The notes under the pieces: model-generated
The model's database searches: none
Seen by the model: the letters and a program-made list of their open reading frames with translations, nothing else
Told to the model about the DNA's origin: nothing
Translations under genes and position numbers: made by a program
Virus record (IMG/VR): IMGVR_UViG_3300046535_000964
Span: 1-22,895 of that record
Strand: one strand, 5' to 3'
Source: a virus
Length of the DNA: 22,895 bases
Shown here: piece after piece, positions 8,301 through 14,789 of the stretch
Position numbering within the stretch: position 1 is the first letter of the stretch
Layout of the letters: every line of letters begins with the position of its first letter

Positions 8301-8380
8301 CGTTGAAGCTCCTCAACCGTCCACTGTTGAAGTGCCTCGGTCGTTTCAAATTTAGAAGGAACATTCGCATTATAAGGCAT
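5363..8380 (-). CDS. Collagen-like, beta-helix tail fibre/spike, 1005 aa
   Basis: An N-terminal domain with a helix (about 10-40) and a SYEWIGGVWRKLF motif is followed by Gly-X-Y repeats (about 95-179). A short beta insert comes next (182-224, with GDSPPGSPPVGQLWWESDTG). A second Gly-X-Y block follows (about 226-299). GVNVKDFGALGNG then opens a pectate-lyase-3-type right-handed beta-helix (about 306-780), with typical short strands and AIQQAIDYA. The C-terminal about 220 residues form a further beta-rich region ending in YGPGIKRIR. Collagen-like rods with a beta-helix are typical of phage fibres and tailspikes that bind or cut surface polysaccharide. Catalytic residues cannot be assigned from sequence alone. 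The ATG overlaps the upstream stop as TAATG, and the stop is one base from the S74 fibre start. Confidence 0.88.
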   Translation of the reverse strand: MPYNANVPSKFETTEALQQWTVEELQRLSLELNETIAVELRPVGQAPSKPREGMIVSANGTTFNPTGEGAGSYEWIGGVWRKLFNSGGGGGGTVGPPGPQGPQGPAGPTGPTGPAGAAGPTGPAGPMGATGPAGSNGATGATGATGATGSQGPAGIQGPPGATGATGAVGPQGPPGTPGGGANTAIGDSPPGSPPVGQLWWESDTGLLFIWYDDGTSAQWVPAAIGTPGTPGIQGPIGPAGATGAQGPAGIQGATGVAGATGAPGATGAPGATGPAGPTGATGPPGPAGPAGPPGPPGSGGSSSGVNVKDFGALGNGLPNLLSSLYSTLAAAQAVYPKATSLSDSADWCAIQQAIDYAVENKISNVLMPDGSYYISDTIHVGYGFINGGSNFCGVVLEGVGYHAVAGLHSGTEIIPMFKDRPAINLQGGRQSGVRNLAIYGQDLIGDVGLTQTLAFRRNKANYIPIGSKDDQFQPYCGIAVDGYSGYATIPANPYPVPRYPAWAKGAGIANPWAAALSSQWFVTGCLIVNTMIGIAVQPYQDGNGDFGHLTNCSVQSCKVGIAVGNSQARNMDFTNITMDGNHTCIDTNSYGHGVGNIQGNWHNMSLSYNYRLLHGSGGWSEPLFITSMYTEGGIIIGDFPGGTVTFESCLFSMWDSTSSGSTIVEWSQEPIYYGRAEFRKCIFNQRTIYHFAGPSTFQDCTFQGWPGPLTLPANMDKALELFGHVIVDVDNDSRPGPSLFSGVNALTMRTYNGTQNVEHDGYNSSRGRSIWGVGQKDNTYSYLYDMAPMVRFNLQSGSIGSLSGVTRILTPAGDIAGTSRVGDVFYTLGYAHYYTSAVDPGPAFAMTLKALTWFKMAVGGVYSMFTGADTDIVGIPLDPTSLGPSATYYPVGILDLSPASENGADTLPPQPDGLFMKTTAGSPTISFISYAGDTETAANRPTEILATSKPLWTGSGTRVGGNIAPFPKYTTITNLTPSATTITMSQNALSSGVWLYGPGIKRIR
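7484..7705 (-). repeat. Second collagen-like (Gly-X-Y) coding block
   Basis: Codes about residues 226-299 of the 1005-aa fibre, with GATGAPGATGAP and GPPGPAGPAGPPGPPG. At the DNA level it is a degenerate nine-base-type repeat, a likely site of unequal recombination. Confidence 0.85.
7844..8098 (-). repeat. First collagen-like (Gly-X-Y) coding block
   Basis: Codes about residues 95-179 of the 1005-aa fibre, starting GPPGPQGPQGPAGPTG and ending GPQGPPGTPGG. It is separated from the second block by a 43-residue beta insert. Confidence 0.85.
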
Positions 8381-9966
8381 TAGTATTGCCCTAGAACCGC
8401 AATCGAGAGTTTATACCCGTCGATCCTCCAAGACTTCGAAAGTGTTTGAAACTCAATCGCCAGCGCCGCGCCAGACATCGGATCGTTTATCGCGGCGCGA
8501 AGCGCTTTAGAGTCGAACGCCACACTTGGCCCCCACGTTATCGGGCCGTCGACAAGATCCTGCGTCCCGATCCGCACCGCAACGGGAGCCCCGACGATTT
8601 TCGGCCAAATCCGCTGAAGCATCTTGCGATTTTGGAAATCAACAATCCACTCCCCTTTTCGTGACCTCCCGATAAGCGAAATCCCCTCACGCTGCAAGAT
8701 CTGTACAAAGCTAACCCCATCCCGCGTCTCGCCCCGATCGAGCATAAAGAACTTTTGCGAATCCGGCGACGCTAAAAGCACGCGGCGGCGCGTGAACTCC
8801 GACCACGGTCCCGTATCTTCGTCCCAGGTATCCTGCCCTTGGTCCCAAATCTCATCATTGCCGCCCTCAATACTCCCGATCGCCGCATTCCGAAACGTAA
8901 TCCCATCCGCGAAGCTAATCACTCCCCTCTCTCCGCCCTCGCCATAGTTCCAAATCATCGCCGCGTTTGGTTGCGTTGAGCCTTGAGTTGGATAGCAGAA
9001 CCACATTTCTGTATTCAGGGGATTGCAGAATAGAAATGAGGTTCCAAAATTAACCGTATCCATCTCACCAAAGAGCTTCGTTCGCTGCGTCTTGTCGATG
9101 ATCGAAACCTGCCGCCCCCCGATCCCGTTGTGCCAAAACATATCGTCTTGCGTCACAACAACATGCTTAGTCCCGTCGCCCGTTAGCGCAACGCACCTCG
9201 GGGCCAAGATACCGGAAGTCTCGAATAGCGGCTTCCAATCGAAGATAAACCTGCCGCCGATTTTCGTTGCCCGCCACGTCGCTGTTTCCTTATAAACATA
9301 CATCGTGCCCGCGAGCGGTAAAGCGTCGATAATCACCCCGCTGTTAACGTCATCGAGGTCTTTAATCGTCGTATCTTTCGACGGGTCAGTGTAATCCCAC
9401 GACGACGGTATGCTTCCTGGATCGGCCGGGTGCGAGGTTATAATCGTATGCGGGCGCGAAATACCGTTCTCCGTGATATTAAAGGCCATCAAATACGGGC
9501 TAAAAGCCCGCACAACCTCCGCCCGCGTGCCCGTGGGCCAGTTCGGTAAATCCGCGAACCGCGTGCCCGCGTTCATATTCGGACGATACTGCGGAACATC
9601 CAACCCGTTGTTAAATATCGGAATCCCGCCCAAAATCGTCCCATTCCAACTCTCCGTCGGGGGAGCGGAGTACGGGCCCCCAACGCTCCGCGAAATATCG
9701 TTATGGGTATTCCCGTCGTAGACGAAAATGCTCTGCGGGCTCGCCCAGATCCAGAGATTCGTCGACTGAGTCGATACGGGCATTACGAAGTGCGGGGGCG
9801 CGGGCAGCGTGCCGAATATCTGTTCCCAACCAAAGAGGCTCTCGGGAGCCCCGTTGCGATAGCGCATATTCCGCGCCATCGTCCACGCCTCGGGGGCGAG
9901 CATGTACGCTTTAACATCATTTATAACGCCTATACTTGAAAGATCGTTAATCTCGATATCAGTCAT
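8380..9966 (-). CDS. Tail nozzle-like / stabilization protein, 528 aa
   Basis: It begins at ATG 9966 with MTDIEINDLSSIGVINDVKA. The opening, in which the protein states a baseline and then lists repeated Trp/Tyr/Phe-rich strands (LWIWASPQSIFVYDGNT, TMYVYKETATWRATKIGG, MFWHNGIGGRQVSII), suggests a beta-propeller. Proteins of this size and pattern (AWTMARNMRYRNG near the start) lie just after the adaptor in podoviruses, where they form the tail nozzle or plug (compare P22 gp10). The family assignment is by pattern and position, not by detailed alignment. There is no signal peptide or membrane helix. It lies 3 nt after the 79-aa gene, and its TAA overlaps the ATG of the collagen-like fibre. Confidence 0.7.
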   Translation of the reverse strand: MTDIEINDLSSIGVINDVKAYMLAPEAWTMARNMRYRNGAPESLFGWEQIFGTLPAPPHFVMPVSTQSTNLWIWASPQSIFVYDGNTHNDISRSVGGPYSAPPTESWNGTILGGIPIFNNGLDVPQYRPNMNAGTRFADLPNWPTGTRAEVVRAFSPYLMAFNITENGISRPHTIITSHPADPGSIPSSWDYTDPSKDTTIKDLDDVNSGVIIDALPLAGTMYVYKETATWRATKIGGRFIFDWKPLFETSGILAPRCVALTGDGTKHVVVTQDDMFWHNGIGGRQVSIIDKTQRTKLFGEMDTVNFGTSFLFCNPLNTEMWFCYPTQGSTQPNAAMIWNYGEGGERGVISFADGITFRNAAIGSIEGGNDEIWDQGQDTWDEDTGPWSEFTRRRVLLASPDSQKFFMLDRGETRDGVSFVQILQREGISLIGRSRKGEWIVDFQNRKMLQRIWPKIVGAPVAVRIGTQDLVDGPITWGPSVAFDSKALRAAINDPMSGAALAIEFQTLSKSWRIDGYKLSIAVLGQY

Positions 9967-9969
9967 CCT

Positions 9970-10209
9970 CTAATCCTCTCTCGGAACCGCCGCATTCTGC
10001 TCCTTATCGTACCCGACGCTCCCCTGCGCCTCTTTCGCCCCGATAACGAGCCTTTCATTCCAATCCAACATAAATAAAACCCGATCTTCCTTCCCAATAA
10101 CCTTAGGCTTTTCTACATCCCTCCACTTTCCATCTACAAACTGCTCTATAATAACTTCAAATTCCTCCCCAGCCTCGCTAGGTTGGAAATCGACCCTCAA
10201 AGTCCGCAT
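9970..10209 (-). CDS. Small beta protein sharing a module with the Ig/TIG protein, 79 aa
   Basis: I start it at the ATG at 10209 (MRTLRVDFQP), just after the upstream stop, rather than at a far upstream codon that would overlap the decoration-like gene by 75 nt. Its whole length aligns with the first about 80 residues of the TIG-domain protein at 21354-22022. Shared features are a VDF/VDV strand, an IIE, a Trp, a Pro-x-x-Ile, an NERL/NTRL strand and KEQNAA near the end at the same spacing. It therefore looks like a stand-alone copy of that module. Function is unknown; a small virion or decoration role is plausible from the position between decoration-like and nozzle genes. Its DNA is AT-richer than both neighbours and than the other copy. 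Confidence 0.72.
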   Translation of the reverse strand: MRTLRVDFQPSEAGEEFEVIIEQFVDGKWRDVEKPKVIGKEDRVLFMLDWNERLVIGAKEAQGSVGYDKEQNAAVPRED

Positions 10210-10210
10210 T

Positions 10211-10885
10211 CTAGCCCCCGATAGTGTAGCCGCCCAGAGTAGTATTCGGGAATAGCATAACGCCGCCGAATCCAAGGCCCTCAAACCGCCATTCGGGGAG
10301 ATTCATAATCCTCTCCGTGCCGCTCGGAGTCGCAATGAGCGGAAACAGCGAGCTTGTAGTGTTTGACCAATCCGCAAACCGAATCGGACGCCCCGCTCTC
10401 GCCGTCGACAACGGCAGCGTTACCGGCGTCTGGGACGGCGCGGGCTTGTTGATAAGTATCCCGGGCTCCGTCGGGCCTAGAACCTGCGTCCCTGCCACCG
10501 TCACAACACGAAGCTCATCCAACAGCCCCGTGCTCTCGCCGCCCCCGCCGGAAGGAGCGAAATTCCCACTCAACCAAACCCAACGGGAGTTTCCCGAATA
10601 AAACTGCTTAACATCATTGATTCCAAGCGCGGTCTGAAACACGTTCGACGCATCAAAAACGTTGATATTATTCGACGTCCCCACATGCGCGATAAGGAGC
10701 GAGAACTCCTCCCTTAGCGCGGGCAGCTTCACGTTACGGTTTCCCGCGCTCGGGACAAACATATACGACTCTGGGCCGTTGAGAGGGATTGTAAAGTCGG
10801 CCGTGAGAACTACCGTCGCGCACGGCCGCTTCCCGGCGTAATGTCGCATTCGGAAGATGTTGCCGTCCTCGTGATTCGTTCGCAT
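10211..10885 (-). CDS. Decoration/fibre-like protein with two related beta domains, 224 aa
   Basis: It starts MRTNHEDGNIFRMRHYAGK. The first domain (about 23-108) and the second (about 125-224) seem to share one fold pattern: a V-T-A-x strand, an aromatic or Val-rich strand (SYMFVPSAG; GILINKP), a V-x-L-P strand (VKLPAL; VTLPLS), then a LLIAHVG or IRFADWS strand followed by an Asn/Thr-rich turn. This pattern recurs in head-decoration and head-fibre-like phage proteins. A GGGGES linker joins the domains. The same opening (MRTN) and fold pattern occur in the 116-aa protein after the capsid gene, so they look like paralogues. TAATG couples it to the adaptor. Role in head or neck decoration is inferred. 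Confidence 0.66.
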   Translation of the reverse strand: MRTNHEDGNIFRMRHYAGKRPCATVVLTADFTIPLNGPESYMFVPSAGNRNVKLPALREEFSLLIAHVGTSNNINVFDASNVFQTALGINDVKQFYSGNSRWVWLSGNFAPSGGGGESTGLLDELRVVTVAGTQVLGPTEPGILINKPAPSQTPVTLPLSTARAGRPIRFADWSNTTSSLFPLIATPSGTERIMNLPEWRFEGLGFGGVMLFPNTTLGGYTIGG

Positions 10886-11520
10886 TATAGCCCCATTCCC
10901 ATATACTGTGGCCCGACGCTCTCCTCATCCGCGATAATATCGCCTAAGCACGCGGCCCGGCCTTTAGTCATCAGGGCCTGGAATAACGACACAGCGTCCT
11001 TATCACGATTATCCATCGCGAGGCGGTAACCGGCCTCACCTATCAACCACTCCGGCGCACCCGCCAACCATTCATTCTCGATCGGGGAATCTAAAAGCAG
11101 CCCCGCTTTGTAGTAGCTCCATGTAAAAGTGTAATCCGCATCCGAGGGCGCGATGAAATCAATCGAAGTATTGCGGATAACCGCAACCTTCGGCCCGCTG
11201 CGAATCGATGAGAAGTTTGCCCGAAACGTATCTTTGTAGCTCCGTTTAAGCTGTACAAACTGGGGGCCCGACACCGGATTCGGCGTAAAGTGGGGAGGAT
11301 TATCGTCATCAACACGCAGGAATCCCGCCGGCAACGGGGCGCTATGCTCGCCCGCAAGCACCGTAAACGTTTGATCCTCTTGAAGAAGAAATCTCGGCAA
11401 CGTTTTTCCCCTCTCAAGATCCCGCTGGGCTTCCTGAAGCCTCAACACGATAGTGTCAAATTGCCGCTCGGCAAAGCCGAGTCCGTTTTGGATTCGCGTT
11501 ATCGCGTCGTTTCGGTTCAT
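10885..11520 (-). CDS. Phage adaptor / head-tail connector (SU10-type), 211 aa
   Basis: The start is ATG 11520, with GAGG five bases before it; an upstream extension to 11640 would overlap the collar gene and codes for a basic shadow. The opening (NRNDAITRIQNGLGFAERQF, then VLRLQEAQRDLERGKTLPRFLL) is a strong signature of the podovirus adaptor family found in SU10-like phages. A beta region (FTVLAGEHSAPLPAGFLRVD) and a C-terminal helical part (EWLIGEAGYRLAMD) follow. The adaptor forms a ring under the portal and carries the nozzle and fibres. Its position between tail genes and just before the nozzle-like gene fits. Its TAA overlaps the next ATG (TAATG). Confidence 0.8.
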   Translation of the reverse strand: MNRNDAITRIQNGLGFAERQFDTIVLRLQEAQRDLERGKTLPRFLLQEDQTFTVLAGEHSAPLPAGFLRVDDDNPPHFTPNPVSGPQFVQLKRSYKDTFRANFSSIRSGPKVAVIRNTSIDFIAPSDADYTFTWSYYKAGLLLDSPIENEWLAGAPEWLIGEAGYRLAMDNRDKDAVSLFQALMTKGRAACLGDIIADEESVGPQYMGMGL

Positions 11521-11525
11521 TTTAA

Positions 11526-11529
11526 CCTC
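11526..11529 (-). promoter_or_regulatory. Ribosome site that decides the adaptor start at 11520
   Basis: GAGG on the minus strand overlapping the collar gene stop, five bases before ATG 11520. Together with the family N-terminus (NRNDAITRIQ) it fixes the adaptor start. Confidence 0.65.
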
Positions 11530-12487
11530 AACACAACCGGAACACGGGAAGCAGTCCAAAATACGGCGGCATATTCGTATGCGAGCCATCTCCGCCAATA
11601 GAACCCGTAGTAAAAGTATGCGTGTGGTTTTGGCTCTCATCCTCAGTTATCGGGGTCGTGCCCGGAGGATTTGTTACCGCCGTCACCCCACCTCCGCCTT
11701 GCACCGTTGTTGTGTTAGCCCCGCCTTTTATAGAATTAATCTGATGCGTATGGCCGCGATTATTGCCGTCTGTAGTTCCCGTATGCTGATGCGACGGAAT
11801 CTGCGACGCTGTTAACGTCACTGCCGCCACGCCTCCAATACTTCCTATAGGAAAGCTCGCGCCCGCCGCTATCGGGAAGCGGTCTAGCAGATTCGGCGCG
11901 CTAAAACTAGCCCCATCCACGGCGCCAAACATGGTGCTCCATACACTAAACAACTCTGGGCACGCCGTCCGAGGATTCGACTGCCCATTAGCGATTCCGT
12001 ACCCAACCGGCAGGCTCCCACACCACAGAATCTCTCCTGGCGGACCCTCGTTGCTAAATCGGGTCCAAAAACTCCCGTCCCAGAAGAACGTATGCTCCAC
12101 AAACGGTACGCTGATGCGAATCGCCGCGTAGGAGTTAATAGTTTGGCCTGTAGCCGTCGATACGAACACTGGACCAACGTCAAATGTAGTCTTTGCTACG
12201 CGAATTATAAACCCGTTATACGGGCCCGGAACGGGGAGCAGAATCCCGAACGCTGCGCCCGCAGTAGCGCAGACGAAGAGCTTTCCATCGTCCGCCGCAG
12301 TTACGTTAAAGCTATCGCTCTTCCCCACCGCGAACGGCGTGCTGTAGGGGCGATTCGCGCCCGGAAACGTATTCTTCAGCACAGTTTTGATTAAACGAAG
12401 ATGATCGTCGCCAACGTTCTTCTTATCCCCGGCAAGCGGGTTCGAGGTTACAAGATCGCTGACGAAGGTTCCGGCCTCTAAACCCAC
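11528..12487 (-). CDS. Tail collar domain protein, 319 aa
   Basis: Starts at a GTG (12487) with GGGGAG six bases before it. The N-terminus (about 1-55, DDHLRLIKTVLKNTFPG) is a phage-fibre docking motif. Residues about 60-145 form a decoration-like beta domain (NVTAADDGKLFVCATAG). Residues about 150-205 hold the tail-collar core (GEILWCGSLPVGYGIANG, ending in SAPNLLDRFPIA). The rest is a His-rich end with HQH at 233, HTH at 246, NHTH at 287 and NMPPY at 305. In T4 gp12-type fibres such histidines bind metal ions in the trimeric tip. It is therefore a likely short fibre or receptor-binding tip. The stop is 7 nt from the adaptor start, which uses GAGG overlapping this region. Confidence 0.86.
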   Translation of the reverse strand: MGLEAGTFVSDLVTSNPLAGDKKNVGDDHLRLIKTVLKNTFPGANRPYSTPFAVGKSDSFNVTAADDGKLFVCATAGAAFGILLPVPGPYNGFIIRVAKTTFDVGPVFVSTATGQTINSYAAIRISVPFVEHTFFWDGSFWTRFSNEGPPGEILWCGSLPVGYGIANGQSNPRTACPELFSVWSTMFGAVDGASFSAPNLLDRFPIAAGASFPIGSIGGVAAVTLTASQIPSHQHTGTTDGNNRGHTHQINSIKGGANTTTVQGGGGVTAVTNPPGTTPITEDESQNHTHTFTTGSIGGDGSHTNMPPYFGLLPVFRLC

Positions 12488-12498
12488 AATACTCTCCC

Positions 12499-14364
12499 CT
12501 AGTTATAGTGGACGATGATTTGGATCTTCCCGCCCCCGCCAATCCCGCCCGTTCCGCCGCCCGTTCCCGCAGTTCCCAACGCGCCCCCAGTACCTATGGT
12601 GTAGAAGTATGAGGCGGCCGGATTTGGAACAAGCGCAAAACACCACCCTCCTCCCGCGCCACCTCCACCTGCATTCGGGCTCGGCCCCGCTCCACCTCCG
12701 CCCGCCCCCGACCCGGAATTGACCGTCGCGTGGCCTCCATTGAAGCCCGGAATCCCGTTCGCGCCCTCTCCACTCCACCGCGACGGCCCTCCAATGCCTC
12801 CGATAGTCAGCGCCGTGTTCGCGGCGGCCCCGCCATGCCCGCCATTTTGGAAATCCCCACACGTTCCCAATATTCCACCACCCACACCGAATGTATCGCT
12901 CTTGCCCCCGCCGCCGCCATTCGCCCCATACAACGGGCTCGTACAAGCCGGGCTCGTGATGTTCACACAAGTCGGTGTGCCATCCGCGCCGTTCCCCGCG
13001 CCCGGACCCGCGCCTCCGCCGCCACCTCCCGCCCCGACCAACGCGACTTCCATCCACTTCGCCCCCGCAGGGGTTGTGAATACCGCGTTCGTCCCCGTTG
13101 TAAAGACATGCAACGTAGGCAACGTCAGCGTAACCTGAGCTTTAATGAGATCCCCCGTCGACGTCAGACCCGTCACAACCTGCCCCGCTGTCGCCGTTAC
13201 CGGCTTAACGGTAGTCCCGACACTCCCATCCGACGCCATATCGTGAAAGCGTTTGTCGGTCGCGCCGACCCACGTCACTTGCGCGCCCGAGGCGGGTACC
13301 GCCGGTGCCCCAATCGTGTTGTAGAGAACTCCAGTAGCCGTAACCAAGCCAATGTCTAAAGGCGATATAAGTCCTATGCCCGCCACCGCATTCTCGAACA
13401 AAAGCTGCTTGCTGGTTACGTCGCGGCGCACCCGGGCCGCGTTGTCGATTGAATAGCTGCCGGAGGAGGGGATATTGATAGTTCCTAATCCTATAGTCCC
13501 GCCGACCGGCGCGACTCCACTCGCATCAAACAACGTAAAGCCTTTATCGAAATATCCCTCCGATCCTCCAGCCGTGGTAAAATACATCTTTCCCCTCGGC
13601 GACGCAATATTTGGATCGGAAACCGCAACACTTATCTGCCCATAGTGGATTGAGAAGGGGCCAGAGGAGTTCTGCCCGGTAAAGTCGAGCGAATAAATAC
13701 CATCGCCAACTTGGGCGCCCCGGTTCGCAACGTTACGTCCAAGCTGAAATATCGTTGACTCAAGCGCGCTCGACTCCGCCGCCAACGAAATAATGCCTGT
13801 GCTCCCGGTTGTCGAGGTTGTTAGCGGCGTCGCGCCCCCCGCTGTGAACTGCCAGGCATATTGGAGGTTAAACGAGCCATTCCCTTCAGCTTGACATAGA
13901 ATCGGCAACCCAAACGTGTCATGAAGCGCCGGATCTGCATTCACGGCGGCGCAAAGCCTCGTTGCAACCGCCGTCGTGTCATCCCCCGCACCCGCTGTTA
14001 CGCTCTTTGTCTTTGGCGACCCCGCGATCCCACTCGAGGTGAAGGTGATGCTAAATATCTGCCCCGCAATCGCGCTTCCGATCGAGCTATGGGCTTTGCC
14101 GAGAGTTAAAGGGGTTCCACCAACAGAGCCAAGTGGGTATTGAGACCAGGAATTCCCAAACTGCGCGTCGCTATCGAGCCACGGGATCGCGTGGCCAGAA
14201 GTCACATTTGGCGGATACGAACGCGGAGTTAGAAAGGGGGAGAAACCGAAGCTACGGCCCGGACCCTGGCCATACGGGATTGCGTCGAGCGGGCCGCCTC
14301 CCTGCGCGTATGCGCTGGTCGACAACACCGCGAGCGCGAGCGCAAGCGCGAGAATCCATCGCAT
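12499..14364 (-). CDS. Glycine-rich fibre-like protein with apparent Sec signal peptide, 621 aa
   Basis: The first 20 residues are a textbook signal peptide: MR, then a hydrophobic core (WILALALALAVLS), then an AYA|Q cleavage site. The start is firm because GGAGG lies six bases upstream. The middle (about 90-415) is Ser/Thr/Gly-rich beta sequence without a recognised domain. The C-terminus (about 418-621) is a phage glycine-rich domain: TTPAGAKWMEVALVGAGG, then many Gly runs with several Cys and a final GGGGKIQIIVHYN. Gly-rich tips of this type occur in receptor-binding phage fibres. A cleavable signal on a protein inside the head-tail operon is unusual. It may mean export to the cell surface or periplasm, or it may be a hydrophobic assembly element. 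Stop-to-start distance to the collar gene is 11 nt. Confidence 0.8.
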   Translation of the reverse strand: MRWILALALALAVLSTSAYAQGGGPLDAIPYGQGPGRSFGFSPFLTPRSYPPNVTSGHAIPWLDSDAQFGNSWSQYPLGSVGGTPLTLGKAHSSIGSAIAGQIFSITFTSSGIAGSPKTKSVTAGAGDDTTAVATRLCAAVNADPALHDTFGLPILCQAEGNGSFNLQYAWQFTAGGATPLTTSTTGSTGIISLAAESSALESTIFQLGRNVANRGAQVGDGIYSLDFTGQNSSGPFSIHYGQISVAVSDPNIASPRGKMYFTTAGGSEGYFDKGFTLFDASGVAPVGGTIGLGTINIPSSGSYSIDNAARVRRDVTSKQLLFENAVAGIGLISPLDIGLVTATGVLYNTIGAPAVPASGAQVTWVGATDKRFHDMASDGSVGTTVKPVTATAGQVVTGLTSTGDLIKAQVTLTLPTLHVFTTGTNAVFTTPAGAKWMEVALVGAGGGGGGAGPGAGNGADGTPTCVNITSPACTSPLYGANGGGGGKSDTFGVGGGILGTCGDFQNGGHGGAAANTALTIGGIGGPSRWSGEGANGIPGFNGGHATVNSGSGAGGGGAGPSPNAGGGGAGGGWCFALVPNPAASYFYTIGTGGALGTAGTGGGTGGIGGGGKIQIIVHYN

Positions 14365-14383
14365 AGCGTGCCTCCGTTGGAGA

Positions 14384-14418
14384 GGGGGCGGGGAATGTAC
14401 TGTTCCTCGCCCCCTTTT
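14384..14418 (+). terminator. Strong hairpin with T-run on the plus strand (antisense to genes)
   Basis: In the 63-bp gap between the decoration-like and Gly-rich genes, GGGGGCGGGGAA (14384-14395) pairs with TTCCTCGCCCCC (14403-14414) around a 7-nt loop. The stem is fully paired in plus-strand RNA (one G-U pair) and is followed by TTTT. In minus-strand RNA the same stem has one A-C mismatch and is followed by TCTCC, not a U-run. It therefore looks like an intrinsic terminator for plus-strand transcription. In the gene direction it could at most slow or partly end transcripts or protect mRNA ends. Confidence 0.6.
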
Positions 14419-14427
14419 ACACCGACG

Positions 14428-14778
14428 CTACCAAATCACCCAACCAAGGCCCGCCGTCGGGCTTCCCGTACACACCACCCGGGCGGAAGCGTTCGCACCC
14501 ACGCTTATCGCGGTCGTAAACGCCCCACCCGCGCTCGTCTGCACCGCAATCGCACCGGCGGTGAGGTTGGCGAAGATGAACACCTGACCCTTCGGCGACG
14601 CCGCCGCGACCGCAGGATCAGACGGGGGAAGATTAACCGCGCCCGCGGCTCCCAAAAACACCATCGGAGGCGATGCCGCCGAGAGCGACGTCGCCGCCAC
14701 CGTAGTCGTGCTCTCAAACACAGTCTTCGGTCCTAAGCGGAGCCCGTAGGTTTTGTTGTCGTCAAGGTTCGTACGCAT
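14428..14778 (-). CDS. Decoration-like protein downstream of capsid gene, 116 aa
   Basis: Starts MRTNLDDNKTYGLRLGPK; GGAGG lies five bases before the ATG. The body (about 25-116) fits a common phage head-decoration beta pattern: VAATSLSAASPPMVFLGA, AVNLPPSD, GQVFIFANLTAGAIAVQTS, then a final GLGWVIW strand. The start resembles that of the 224-aa protein at 10211-10885 (both MRTN, followed by the same strand order). It lies 11 nt after the capsid gene, the usual place for a cement or decoration protein. The role is inferred from position and pattern. The alternative is a small head-fibre or neck protein. Confidence 0.72.
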   Translation of the reverse strand: MRTNLDDNKTYGLRLGPKTVFESTTTVAATSLSAASPPMVFLGAAGAVNLPPSDPAVAAASPKGQVFIFANLTAGAIAVQTSAGGAFTTAISVGANASARVVCTGSPTAGLGWVIW

Positions 14779-14789
14779 TTGAGCCTCCC

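Noticed and set aside
10210-10284. Upstream extension of the 79-aa gene
   Set aside because: Overlaps the end of the decoration-like gene and is not matched by the homologous module of the Ig/TIG protein.
11521-11640. Upstream extension of the adaptor gene
   Set aside because: Would overlap the collar gene by over 100 nt and adds a basic, Cys/Arg-rich segment; GAGG and the family N-terminus favour 11520.
12503-13057. Second minus-strand frame (184 aa, Gly/Arg/Trp-rich) inside the Gly-rich gene
   Set aside because: Shifted reading of Gly codon runs; the frame of 12499-14364 has the signal peptide, domain pattern and ribosome site.
14368-14736. Plus-strand open frame of 122 aa opposite the decoration-like gene
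   Set aside because: Extremely Arg-rich product, lies antisense to a supported gene and crosses the hairpin; no family pattern.
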